Part shown: positions 36,157-46,202 of the stretch, in pieces
Numbering within the stretch: position 1 is the first letter of the stretch
Layout: each line of letters starts with the position of its first letter
NCBI RefSeq assembly: GCF_003671495.1
Contig: NZ_RCHN01000006.1
Coordinates: 124,001-188,000, forward strand
Direction of reading: 5' to 3'
Length of the DNA: 64,000 bases
Source of the DNA: Ketobacter sp.
Lineage (GTDB): Bacteria > Pseudomonadota > Gammaproteobacteria > Pseudomonadales > Ketobacteraceae
The notes under the pieces: model-generated
The model's database searches: none
What the model saw: only the letters and a program-made list of their open reading frames with translations
What the model was told of the DNA's origin: nothing
Program-made: the position numbers and the translations under genes

Positions 36157-37557
36157 ATGTCATTCGATTTCACAGGCAGGGTTGCCATCGTAACGGGTGC
36201 GGGCGGCGGATTGGGTTTTGCCTATGCCCAATATCTGGCGGAACACGGCGCCAACGTGATCGTCAACGACCTGGGTGGTGGCACCTTCGGATATGACGGC
36301 AAACCCAGCTCAAAAGTAGCCAGCGCCGCGGCGGAAAAGATCAACGCATTGGGTAAAGGGAAAGCCATTGCTGACGGCCATGATGTATCAGTCGCGAAAA
36401 ATGCAGAGCGCATGGTGGAAACCGCGCTGCAGAATTGGGGTCGCATCGACATCATCGTCAACAACGCCGGCATCGCCAGTACCGAAGTATTCCCCAAGGT
36501 CAGCAAGGAAGAATACGACCTGCACCTGGGGGTACATGTGTTGGGTGCGCTGAATACCATGCAGGCCGCCTGGCCCCACATGATGAAACAGGGTTACGGC
36601 CGCATCATCAATACGGCGTCGGATTCTGTGCTGGGCTTCAGTCCCCAGGCCACCTACCCCTCCATGAAAGCGGCCTTGATCGGTCTGTCCCGCAATGCCG
36701 GTTTGTTGGGGCTGGAGCACAACATCAACGTCAATGTGATCATGCCGGCAGCATTTACCCGCCTGTCTGCCCTGTTGCCGGAAGGCGGCTTTCGCAACCA
36801 TCTGGAAAAAGATTTCCAGCCGGAAAAACTGGCACCGGTGGTGTCCTATCTGTGCCACGAGAAATGCGACATCACCCGCGAGATTTTTTCCATCGGCGGC
36901 GGCAAGTTCTCCCGCATTGTGATGGCCTCCAGCGACGCCTTGCCGGTGGACATGACCATGGAATCCGTTGCAACCCAGATGAAAACCGTGATGACGGACG
37001 ACACCAGCCAGCTGCAGATTTTCAAAACCACCTTCGATGATCTGAAAAACCTGGGCTTTTCCGATGAAGAGTGCCAGATGTTCTACGACATGACCGCCAC
37101 GCAGCAGGAGCTGGGACCCATTGAAGCAGTACCCATCGACCGCGTGGACAACGTCTGGGACATCACCATCAAATCCCCCGTCGGTGACCAGTTCAGCCAG
37201 CTGGTGTTGAACTCCAGCGGCAGCCACGTGCGCGGCCATGTACTGAACGAAGAACACGGCAATCAAACGGTGCTGGACGGTAAAATCGAAAACGGCGATG
37301 CCCTGGTGTGGAAATGCAAGCTGACCAAACCGGTGCCCATGACCCTCACCTACCACGGGCAGGTGGATAAGGATCAAAACCTGCAGGGCAAAGTGGTGGG
37401 CACCCTGATGGGCAAAACCGTCATGGATTGCGCCTTCCTCGGTAAACCGGTGTTCGGTGATCCCGCAGAGACCGCCAAGCAGGCCAGCCGACAACAGGCG
37501 GAACTGGACAGCCAGAAAAAACCCGGGCTGTTAAAGCGGTTGTTCGCCAAAGCCTGA
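36157..37557 (+). CDS. Short-chain dehydrogenase/reductase with C-terminal extra domain
   Basis: The 466-residue protein has a classical SDR domain in residues 1-250: TGAGGGLG cofactor motif, NNAG, a serine in NTASDSVLG and the catalytic YPSMK (YxxxK). It resembles the dehydrogenase part of peroxisomal multifunctional enzyme type 2 (17-beta-HSD4). From about residue 265 a different region follows: helical, then a beta-rich part of about 120 residues starting near DNVWDITIKSPVGDQFSQL, which I cannot assign. It may act on beta-hydroxyacyl or steroid substrates. GGGAG precedes the ATG. A clear terminator follows. Confidence 0.82.
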   Translation: MSFDFTGRVAIVTGAGGGLGFAYAQYLAEHGANVIVNDLGGGTFGYDGKPSSKVASAAAEKINALGKGKAIADGHDVSVAKNAERMVETALQNWGRIDIIVNNAGIASTEVFPKVSKEEYDLHLGVHVLGALNTMQAAWPHMMKQGYGRIINTASDSVLGFSPQATYPSMKAALIGLSRNAGLLGLEHNINVNVIMPAAFTRLSALLPEGGFRNHLEKDFQPEKLAPVVSYLCHEKCDITREIFSIGGGKFSRIVMASSDALPVDMTMESVATQMKTVMTDDTSQLQIFKTTFDDLKNLGFSDEECQMFYDMTATQQELGPIEAVPIDRVDNVWDITIKSPVGDQFSQLVLNSSGSHVRGHVLNEEHGNQTVLDGKIENGDALVWKCKLTKPVPMTLTYHGQVDKDQNLQGKVVGTLMGKTVMDCAFLGKPVFGDPAETAKQASRQQAELDSQKKPGLLKRLFAKA

Positions 37558-37600
37558 GACTTTTATTACCGGTTTATGATGCCGCTTTGTTGTGGTAACG

Positions 37601-37626
37601 GGCCAACCTCAGCGTTGGCCTTTTTT
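37601..37626 (+). terminator. Intrinsic terminator of the SDR gene
   Basis: GGCCAAC (37601-37607), a six-base loop and GTTGGCC (37614-37620) form a 7-bp GC-rich stem followed at once by six T (37621-37626). It lies 43 bases after the SDR stop. Confidence 0.9.
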
Positions 37627-37655
37627 ATCCTGTCTCACACCACCTGCTGCACTGA

Positions 37656-37716
37656 TTCTTAATCACCCTTTTCTTAATCACCCTTTTCTTAATCAACCTT
37701 ATTCTTAATCACCCTT
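37656..37716 (+). repeat. Four-copy 15-bp tandem repeat
   Basis: The unit TTCTTAATCACCCTT occurs at 37656-37670, 37671-37685, 37686-37700 (one mismatch, A for C) and 37702-37716 (after one extra A). It lies between the SDR terminator and the broken methyltransferase gene, in an AT-rich patch. No spacers separate the copies, so it is a minisatellite, not a CRISPR array. Confidence 0.9.
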
Positions 37717-37781
37717 CTCATTGCCAAAACCAATGCGTAAGATGCTGGTGACACCCGATCACATTGCAAAAGGCAAAAACG

Positions 37782-38526
37782 ATGGCCGAATTCAAAGATT
37801 ATTTTTCCACCGCGTCGGACGACTACAAACGCTTTCGCCCCCAATATCCGCAAGCGCTGTATCAATGCCTGGCGGACATTGCCCCCGGATCGCAGCTGGC
37901 GTTCGATGTGGGCTGCGGCAACGGCCAGGCTTCCCGGGAACTGGCTCCCTACTTTCAGCAGGTGCAAGCCAGTGACGCCAGCGCCGCGCAGATCGAGCAG
38001 GCGTTACCCCATGCCAACGTGCACTACCATGTGTCCCCGGCGGAACAGATCCACGCCGCGGACGCTAGTGTGGATCTGGTCACCGTGGCCCAGGCCATCC
38101 ACTGGTTTCAGCACGATGCTTTTTTTGCCGAGGTGGACAGGGTGCTGAAACCCAATGGCGGCCTGGGGCTACCAGCTCTTGTATACGGACACGGAACTGG
38201 ACCCCCTGATTGAGCACTTCCACAGCGACGTTATTGGCCCCTACTGGCCCCCGGAACGCGCCCTGCTGGACAACGGTTACACCCGCATCAGGTTCCCCTA
38301 CCCCCGCTTGGAGACGCCGCCCTTCTTCATGGAGGAACAGTGGCAGTTTTCTCACCTGATCGGCTATCTCAACACCTGGTCTGCGGTCAAACAATATGAG
38401 AAGGCACTGGGGCAAAACCCCATCGAACTGCACTTCCATCAGTTGGAAAGCGCCTGGGGCAACCTGGAGCGGGAGAAGAAAATTTATTGGCCTTTGATTC
38501 TGTACGTTGGTAAGAAATCGATATAA
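37782..38526 (+). pseudogene. Class I SAM-dependent methyltransferase, frameshifted
   Basis: The first frame (from ATG 37782, MAEFKDYFSTASDDYKRFRP) encodes the SAM fold with LAFDVGCGNGQASRELA and SVDLVTVAQAIHWF, then hits a stop at 38213. The second frame, entered near 38155-38165 (AAWGYQLLYTDTELDPLIEHF), continues the same protein family to a stop at 38526. Together they give the normal length of about 250 residues. The shift fits a net +1. An 8-base loss between GGC repeats at the PNG-(V)LAAWGY junction would explain the sequence. It could be a real pseudogene or a sequencing error. The family methylates small molecules; the target is unknown. Confidence 0.8.
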
Positions 38527-38596
38527 CCAGCCTAACCTGATTAATATTCAACCATTTGCGGCAGGGGTATAGTGTATAGCTGAGGAGGACCATGCT

Positions 38597-40204
38597 ATGC
38601 CGCAGAACATCAACACCAACCTGTCGTCTTTGGTGGGTCTGCGCCAACTGAGCCAGACTCAAACCAACCTCAACCGAATTCTGGAGAAAGTCGCCTCCGG
38701 TCAGCGCATCAACAGCGCCCGGGATGACGCGGCCGGTTTGGCCATTGCCAATCGTTTCACCTCCCAGATCAACGGACTCACGGTGGCCAGCCGCAATGCC
38801 AGCGACGGGATCTCCCTGGCGCAGACCACCGAAAGCGCCCTGGAAGAAACCACCACAGCCCTGCAACGCATCCGCGAGCTCTCACTGCAGGCCGCCAACG
38901 GCACCCTGAATGCGTCCGACCGTAATGCCATACAACAGGAAATCGATCAGCTCAAACAGGAAGTGGATCGCATTGCCGACACCACCACTTTCAACGGCAA
39001 ACGGGTATTGGACGGCTCCCTGGCGGAGCAGTCATTCCAGATCGGCGCCAATGCCGGTGAAACCGTTCAAGTCAGCGGCTTTGATGCCCGCAGCAGCGCG
39101 CTCGGTGGGCTGCCCGGGGCGTTACAGTCCAGCGGCAGCCGCGCAACCTTGGGCAGCACAGATCTGGGTAATCAGGGCATTCAGGAAGGTGACGCAGACA
39201 CCCCCGCCATTACCGACCTGAGCATTCAAGTCAGCTCCGGTACAGCGGTGAATATTGCCGACGACGCCAATGGCGGCGCCATCGCTTCCGTTGCCGCAAG
39301 CGCAGAGCTCACCGATCCCGATGCGCAAAACTACGGCTCCGGTCTGGCGAAATCCATCGCTGAACGCATCAACACACTGCGGCAGTCCGGCACCGAGGGG
39401 CTGGAAAACGTCTACGCCAGCGCCCGCACCGAGTTCAACACCAACGATGTGGCGTCCGCCGATTTCAGTGGCAGCGTCAACACCAGCACGGCCACCAATG
39501 TGGCCGCCGGTGCGCTCAGCAACGGCGATCTCAACATCAATGGAGTCGACATCGGCCCGGCACAGTTTTCTGAAAATGATGGAAATGGCAGCCTGACGAA
39601 CGCGATCAACGCCAGGAGCGACGTCACCGGTGTGACGGCCTCGATCAACGCTCAGGGTGAATTGCAATTACGGGCGGGTGACGGTCGCGACATCGTGGTC
39701 ACCACATCCTCGGCCGCCGTCAGCAACCGCGTGTTTGGCGGTGGCGAGAACCGCTTCAGTGAGCGGTTTCAGGACCTGCGTGTGAGCGGCGAGGTGACGG
39801 TCAGCGCCGAGGACAGCCTGACCTTCGGCGGCACCGATGTGGCATCCGCCGGCTTGGATGCGCTGCAGGAGGATAACGTCCAGGCCACCGGCAGCGTGGC
39901 ATCCATTGATGTCAGTACGGTGGCGGGTGCACAGTCCTCGGTGGAATCCATCGACTCCGCCCTGAACCGCATCGACAGTTATCGTGCTTCTTTAGGGGCT
40001 ATCCAGAACCGGTTCGAATCCAGTATCCGCAACCTGTCCTCCGTCAGTGAGGCTCAAACTGCCGCCCGTTCGCGCATTGCCGATACGGATTTTGCGTCGC
40101 AGATCACCGCCCTGTCGCGGGAACAGATCAAGCGCCAGGCCGGCCTGGCCTTACAGGCCCAGGCCAACGCGCTGTCACAGCAGATATTGTCGTTATTGGC
40201 TTGA
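38597..40204 (+). CDS. fliC: Flagellin
   Basis: The 535-residue protein has the conserved N-terminal D0/D1 helices (NTNLSSLVGLRQLSQTQ, RINSARDDAAGLAIANRF) and the C-terminal D1/D0 helices (IADTDFASQITALSREQI, ALSQQILSLLA). The variable middle (about 170-440) contains a Flagellin_IN-type segment near LNINGVDIGPAQF. It is exported by the flagellar type III system and builds the filament. A strong GAGGAGG ribosome site is 8 bases upstream of the ATG. I do not see a sigma-28 promoter. No cap, chaperone or other flagellar genes adjoin it, so it is an isolated flagellin. Confidence 0.95.
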   Translation: MPQNINTNLSSLVGLRQLSQTQTNLNRILEKVASGQRINSARDDAAGLAIANRFTSQINGLTVASRNASDGISLAQTTESALEETTTALQRIRELSLQAANGTLNASDRNAIQQEIDQLKQEVDRIADTTTFNGKRVLDGSLAEQSFQIGANAGETVQVSGFDARSSALGGLPGALQSSGSRATLGSTDLGNQGIQEGDADTPAITDLSIQVSSGTAVNIADDANGGAIASVAASAELTDPDAQNYGSGLAKSIAERINTLRQSGTEGLENVYASARTEFNTNDVASADFSGSVNTSTATNVAAGALSNGDLNINGVDIGPAQFSENDGNGSLTNAINARSDVTGVTASINAQGELQLRAGDGRDIVVTTSSAAVSNRVFGGGENRFSERFQDLRVSGEVTVSAEDSLTFGGTDVASAGLDALQEDNVQATGSVASIDVSTVAGAQSSVESIDSALNRIDSYRASLGAIQNRFESSIRNLSSVSEAQTAARSRIADTDFASQITALSREQIKRQAGLALQAQANALSQQILSLLA

Positions 40205-40239
40205 GTGTTTGCTTCTGAGCGTGAACAAACGGTTCGGCT

Positions 40240-41184
40240 TTAATCCAGAATAATACCGTAGCGGCCGGTATCTTCGGCAGGCGTGGATTGCTGCGCTTTG
40301 CTGACCCGCTCCAGAAAACGGCGGTGCTCGAAAATGATTTCGTCGGGTTTTTCCAACAACACCATGTGCCCGCACTCAGTGAGTTTCATAGACTCATGAT
40401 GCGGAACATTCACCCGCCAGAACTCATCATCGAAGACGGGCGACATGCCGTCCTGATCGCCCTGAATGATCAGGCATGGGGCTTTCAAATGGCGAATCTG
40501 CGCCAGCAATAACGGGCTCGATTCCGAAAACTCCCGCATGGCCTGCAGCATGCTTTCCCGGTATTTACACACTTCCCGCAGGTTATAGCGCAACACAATC
40601 TTGGGAATGCTCGGGGGTTTGGCGAAGGCGCGCCGATAATAGTCCGCCAGCGGCTCCACGTCCGTGCCATTGAGCATATCGCTCACCTCTTCCACCTTCG
40701 ACATCAGCAACTCACCACGGTTACTGAAGAGATTGGGAAAGGACATCAGGGCAATGGAGTCGACCCGCTCCGGCCGCGTGGCGGCAAAGTAGGTTCCCAA
40801 CGCACAGCCCATGGAATGACACACCAGATGCACCCGTTCACACCGCAAACGGTCCACCACCCGGTCCAGCCAGATGCTCAGTTGACGTAGGGTATGTTTT
40901 TTCTGGGCAAAGGTCTGATGCAGGCACAAGCCGGGAATATCCACCGCCACCACACGATAGTGGCTGGTATAGGCCTGCATCAGGCTCCGCCACTGGGTTT
41001 TCGAACCCAAAATACCGTGCAGGAAAATCAGGGTCTCCCCTTCGCCCCCTTCCAGATACTTGAATTCCTCCCCCTCAATGTCCATATGCAGGGAGCGCAG
41101 CCCGCCCAGGTAGCCGCGCACATAACGGGAAAGGTTTCGCAGATCTTTGGATTCAATAAAACTCAAAACGTACTTCGACCCCAA
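40240..41184 (-). CDS. Alpha/beta hydrolase
   Basis: The protein of up to 314 residues shows IFLHGILGSKTQWRSL (oxyanion loop), VHLVCHSMGCALGTYFA (nucleophile elbow, with Cys in place of the first Gly of GxSxG), QGDQDGMSP (acid) and TECGHMVLLEKP (His). This is a lipase/esterase-type fold without signal peptide. The farthest in-frame start is a TTG at 41184 without a good ribosome site; an ATG at 41085 (MDIEGEEFKYLEGG) would give 281 residues. The N-terminal helix before it (LRNLSRYVRGYLGGLRSL) could be a membrane-binding segment. The substrate is not identifiable. Confidence 0.8.
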   Translation of the reverse strand: MGSKYVLSFIESKDLRNLSRYVRGYLGGLRSLHMDIEGEEFKYLEGGEGETLIFLHGILGSKTQWRSLMQAYTSHYRVVAVDIPGLCLHQTFAQKKHTLRQLSIWLDRVVDRLRCERVHLVCHSMGCALGTYFAATRPERVDSIALMSFPNLFSNRGELLMSKVEEVSDMLNGTDVEPLADYYRRAFAKPPSIPKIVLRYNLREVCKYRESMLQAMREFSESSPLLLAQIRHLKAPCLIIQGDQDGMSPVFDDEFWRVNVPHHESMKLTECGHMVLLEKPDEIIFEHRRFLERVSKAQQSTPAEDTGRYGIILD

Positions 41185-41293
41185 CTGGCAACAGGCATGA
41201 AATCAACTGCTGCGCATGGTGACACAGCAGACCGGTAATATCCGTTTACTTTTTGTGTTTGATCAGTTGCACGCTAAGACGGTTAGTCAAAAC

Positions 41294-42694
<1,401 letters not shown>

Positions 42695-42806
42695 AAAATT
42701 CCTTACTAAACCATGGAGTTATTGTTGCTCCTAGACTCCATCAGCGGCAGGAATTCGTCAACCCCCAATCGGCTGCCAATCGAATGAAGGTGCGTTCCCA
42801 GACAGT

Positions 42807-43115
42807 TCAGTGCAGGGCCCTGGCCACTTCACTGGCGGCGGTGGACAGATGGGTGAAGTTCAGCCTCACCTGATACATATCCAACACATTCTGCACCAAT
42901 TCGCAGGAATCGCAGGTGGCCGAGAAGGAGGCCAGGCGCCCGGACTCCATGCGGGTGACATCCTCCAGCATAAAGGAGATCTCCTTTTCGGACTCCACCG
43001 CCACATCCGACAGCATCAAAAGACCATAATCATCCACTGCCATAACGTGGCCAATAACATGGTGTCCTTTTGCATCGAACACGCGGACATCGTGAAGAAA
43101 CTGATTGGCTTGCAT
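42807..43115 (-). CDS. PilZ-like small protein
   Basis: From the ATG at 43115 (GGAGGTGAG site upstream) the protein has 102 residues. The segment VIGHVMAVDDYGLLMLSD recalls the core of a PilZ domain (strand, turn, strand), but the usual c-di-GMP-binding RxxxR and DxSxxG motifs are incomplete. It may be a non-binding PilZ-like adaptor or an unrelated beta-barrel protein. A CRP-type palindrome overlaps its probable transcription start. It is divergent from a GGDEF-EAL gene, which favours a place in second-messenger signalling. Confidence 0.55.
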   Translation of the reverse strand: MQANQFLHDVRVFDAKGHHVIGHVMAVDDYGLLMLSDVAVESEKEISFMLEDVTRMESGRLASFSATCDSCELVQNVLDMYQVRLNFTHLSTAASEVARALH

Positions 43116-43132
43116 AGGTCTCACCTCCAAAC

Positions 43133-43148
43133 TGTGACGAACATCACA
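43133..43148. promoter_or_regulatory. CRP/Vfr-type binding site
   Basis: TGTGA-N6-TCACA (43133-43148) has both consensus half-sites without mismatch. On the minus strand a GATAAT -10-like hexamer lies directly upstream (43153-43148), so the site covers the expected start of the PilZ-like transcript, a repressing position. It is about 160 bases upstream of the divergent GGDEF-EAL gene. Binding is inferred. Confidence 0.6.
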
Positions 43149-43306
43149 TTATCAAAATATGACCAAAAGCCAAAAAATTCTTTGGGAATAAGGAATTAGG
43201 TGGAAAGCATGGAAATTTCTAAAGCCCTGAAGAGTTTACACAGCAACCCTCCTAATTCGGCTCACTATACTGTTATTAATGCCCGTATTGTTGCAGTTGC
43301 CGGTTT

Positions 43307-45694
43307 ATGAAGCTTCAAACCAAATTCCTTGTGATCCTCTTCCCTTTGGTGGTGGTCCCTCTGCTGCTGAACTCCTACATCACCCGCCAGCACTTTGCGG
43401 AAATGATGGGGGAAAGCGTGGCCCAGCAGAACAATATTCTGAAACAGCAGATGCTGTGGAACCTGGACCAGGCCCGGCAGGACAGCGCCAGCCTGGTGGC
43501 TGAAATCCTGAGCTATCCGGATTTGAGAGCAGCCTTTGATCAGCAGCAGGAACAACCGGAACTGCTGCAGTCCCGCTTGGAGCATTTCCAGCAGCATCAC
43601 CCCAGGCTGCAATATGTGGAGGTTCTGTCCGACGCGGGTACCTCCCTCGCCCGGGTTCAGGCGGCTGCAGCCACCGAGCTACCGGCCACGCTGCCAGCGT
43701 CGGACCCGCTGCGACTGTTCCACGCCGATCACCACCTGTACATGCTCGAAAACCACCAACAACCCGCGGATGCCGCGGTTGCTCCCGGCCTCAGTATCCG
43801 TACCCTGATGCGCCTGCAGCAAATGGAGACCTTCATTCAGAGAACGCGCCGATCCTCCAACATCCTGCTGGTGTTACTGGATCACGGCAAGGTGCTGAGC
43901 GAAGAATCTGCCCTCAAGACGTTGTTGCCCCGTCAGGGTGAGACCGGCGACAACCAGCTGCAGTGGAACAGCAATCATTATCTGGTGAACCGCAGCGACA
44001 TCACGCCCAGCCTGCAGATGGTGACGCTCACACCCACCGTAGACATGGAAGCCTCCAATGAAACCCTGAACAAAGTACTGTCCTATGTGGCCATCGCCAG
44101 CGGCCTCATCAGCCTGCTGATCCTGCATCGCAGCATTGCCACACTGGTGACCAACCCCCTGCAACGGTTTCAGGCCCTTACGCTCAACATCATCAACGGC
44201 AACTTCAAGCCGGTGAAGGTTATCCAGCGGCAGGATGAATTGGGGGTACTGTCACAATCCATGGAGACCATGCGGCAGCACCTGCAGGACACCTCGGAAC
44301 ACATTGAGGAGCTGGCCTATTTCGATCCCCTCACCGGCCTGCCCAACAAAGTCAGCTTCATCGACACCATCCAGCACCTGATTGAAAAGTCCCAGGTCTC
44401 CGGCCACCAGCTGGCCATCCTGTTCTTCGACCTGGACAACTTCAAACACATCAATGATGGACTGGGCCACGAATTCGGCGATGAATTGTTGATGCAGGTG
44501 AGCACCCGCTTAAAAGAATGCATCCGCAGTCACGATGTGATTGCTCCTGGCAACCATCTGGCGCTGCAGGATGCAGATGAGGTCATCGCCCGTCTGGGTG
44601 GCGACGAGTTCACTCTGGTATTGTCGAAGATCAATTCGCCGGATGAAGCCGCCAAGGTGGCCACCCGCATACTGCACAAGCTGTCCAAGCCCTTCGCCCT
44701 GCAGGACAATGACGTGTTCATCAGCGCCAGTATCGGCATTTCCATGTACCCCAAAGACGGTCGTACCCCGGAAGACCTGCTGAAGAACGCCGACACCGCC
44801 ATGTACGCCGCCAAGGCCAGTGGCAAGAATCACTCCCGCTTTTATGATTCCAAGATGAACAAGCCAGTGCTGGAACGCATCGAGCTGGAAGCGTCCATGC
44901 GCTCTGCCCTGGCCAATAACGAATTCATTCTCTATTACCAGCCCAAGGTACCGCTCTTTGGCGAAACCCGTTTTGAATTTGAAACCCTGATGCGCTGGAA
45001 CCACAGCGAAAAAGGCATGATCAGCCCCGGCCTGTTCATTCCCCTGGCCGAGGATTCCGGTTACATACAGACCCTGGGGGACTGGGCCATTGAGCAGACC
45101 TGCCGCCAGATTGAGTACTGGAATAAAAAGGGTTACAAGAATGTCACCGTGTCCACGAACCTGTCACCGGTGCAATTGAATTACGGCAATCCGCTGGACA
45201 CCATCAAGCAGGCCCTGGCCAGCTTTGATATCCGCCCTGAGCAACTGGAAATCGAGATCACCGAATCCGGCCTGATGCAGAACGAGAAGCATGCGGTGCA
45301 ACTGCTCAATGACATCAAATCCCTGGGGGTTCGCATTGCCCTGGACGATTTCGGCACCGGCTATTCATCCCTGGCCTATCTGCTGAAGTTTCCCATCGAC
45401 ACCCTTAAAATTGACCGGGCGTTCATTCGGGACATCGACTCCCACCCGGAGTCGCTGAAAGTGCTGGAATCCATTATCGGGCTGGCCAAAAGCCTGGACC
45501 TGCATGTGGTGGCCGAAGGTGTGGAAACCCGGGAGCAACTGGACCTGCTGCAGGCCCGCGAATGCAACTACATACAAGGCTTCTATTTTGCCCGCCCCAC
45601 TGAGCCGGATGAAGCCATGGCGTTCTTTGAGGGACATTACACCGCTGACACCGAGATCAAAGACAACAGCCCGATCCAAAAAGCCGTGTCCTGA
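43307..45694 (+). CDS. Membrane GGDEF-EAL protein
   Basis: The 795-residue protein has TM1 (about 7-22), an extracytoplasmic sensor of about 230 residues, TM2 (near 260-277) and a HAMP domain. A GGDEF domain (motif ARLGGDEF near 431) and an EAL domain follow. The EAL motifs are intact: FETLMRW, NLSP, DDFGTGYSS, KIDRAF, AEGVET and QGFYF. Phosphodiesterase activity is therefore likely. The GGDEF domain has an insert of about 15-20 residues between the normal RxxD position (RSHD) and the signature, which would displace the I-site. It probably tunes local c-di-GMP in response to a periplasmic cue. Confidence 0.93.
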   Translation: MKLQTKFLVILFPLVVVPLLLNSYITRQHFAEMMGESVAQQNNILKQQMLWNLDQARQDSASLVAEILSYPDLRAAFDQQQEQPELLQSRLEHFQQHHPRLQYVEVLSDAGTSLARVQAAAATELPATLPASDPLRLFHADHHLYMLENHQQPADAAVAPGLSIRTLMRLQQMETFIQRTRRSSNILLVLLDHGKVLSEESALKTLLPRQGETGDNQLQWNSNHYLVNRSDITPSLQMVTLTPTVDMEASNETLNKVLSYVAIASGLISLLILHRSIATLVTNPLQRFQALTLNIINGNFKPVKVIQRQDELGVLSQSMETMRQHLQDTSEHIEELAYFDPLTGLPNKVSFIDTIQHLIEKSQVSGHQLAILFFDLDNFKHINDGLGHEFGDELLMQVSTRLKECIRSHDVIAPGNHLALQDADEVIARLGGDEFTLVLSKINSPDEAAKVATRILHKLSKPFALQDNDVFISASIGISMYPKDGRTPEDLLKNADTAMYAAKASGKNHSRFYDSKMNKPVLERIELEASMRSALANNEFILYYQPKVPLFGETRFEFETLMRWNHSEKGMISPGLFIPLAEDSGYIQTLGDWAIEQTCRQIEYWNKKGYKNVTVSTNLSPVQLNYGNPLDTIKQALASFDIRPEQLEIEITESGLMQNEKHAVQLLNDIKSLGVRIALDDFGTGYSSLAYLLKFPIDTLKIDRAFIRDIDSHPESLKVLESIIGLAKSLDLHVVAEGVETREQLDLLQARECNYIQGFYFARPTEPDEAMAFFEGHYTADTEIKDNSPIQKAVS

Positions 45695-45723
45695 TGCCAG
45701 GATGTGATTGCGGCAGAAATAGA

Positions 45724-45747
45724 AAAGGCGCCTATAAAGGCGCCTTT
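45724..45747. terminator. Bidirectional intrinsic terminator
   Basis: AAAGGCGCC (45724-45732) and GGCGCCTTT (45739-45747) form a 9-bp perfect stem with a six-base loop. It is flanked by A-rich and T-rich bases on either side. It separates the convergent GGDEF-EAL and grxD genes. Confidence 0.8.
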
Positions 45748-45766
45748 CTCAGCTTTGGAGATCAGC

Positions 45767-46093
45767 TTACTGGCCGGCGTCCGCCGCCGCTTCCTCCACC
45801 AGCCCCTGCAGTTCACCCTGCTGGGCCATTTCCAGAATGATGTCGCTGCCGCCGATCAGCTCACCCTTCACCCACAGTTGCGGGAAGGTGGGCCAGTTGG
45901 CGTACTTGGGCAGCTCCGCACGGATGTCCGGGTGTTCCAGGATGTTGACATAAGCGAAGGGTTTGCCCACCGACATCAGGGCTTCCACTGCGCGGGCGGA
46001 AAAGCCACACTGGGGAAACTGCGGCGTACCCTTCATGTACAACAACACTGAGTTACTGCCGATTTGATCTTTAATGACGTCGAGCGTATCCAT
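45767..46093 (-). CDS. grxD: Monothiol glutaredoxin (Grx4 type)
   Basis: The 108-residue protein has the monothiol active site CGFS (FPQCGFSARAVEAL), preceded by LYMKGTPQFP. Later come the glutathione-binding TFPQLWVKGELIGGSDI and a C-terminal helix. Grx4-class proteins bind and hand over [2Fe-2S] clusters in iron-sulfur assembly. The length is standard. A TACAAT -10-like element lies about 30 bases upstream of the ATG. Confidence 0.97.
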   Translation of the reverse strand: MDTLDVIKDQIGSNSVLLYMKGTPQFPQCGFSARAVEALMSVGKPFAYVNILEHPDIRAELPKYANWPTFPQLWVKGELIGGSDIILEMAQQGELQGLVEEAAADAGQ

Positions 46094-46202
46094 AATGCAC
46101 CTGCTAATGTAAAAGTCCCGCTATTGTATCAAACACCGGGGTCACTAACACCATACTTCCACTAAGGCTTCCTCCATTGTACTGGGTACTGGATAATGGC
46201 CT

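Noticed and set aside
37656-37716. Possible CRISPR array
   Set aside because: The units are directly adjacent 15-mers without spacers, and no cas genes are present.
38527-38596. Sigma-28 or sigma-54 promoter for the flagellin
   Set aside because: No convincing TAAA-N15-GCCGATAA or GG-N10-GC pattern; a TATAGT exists but without a good -35.
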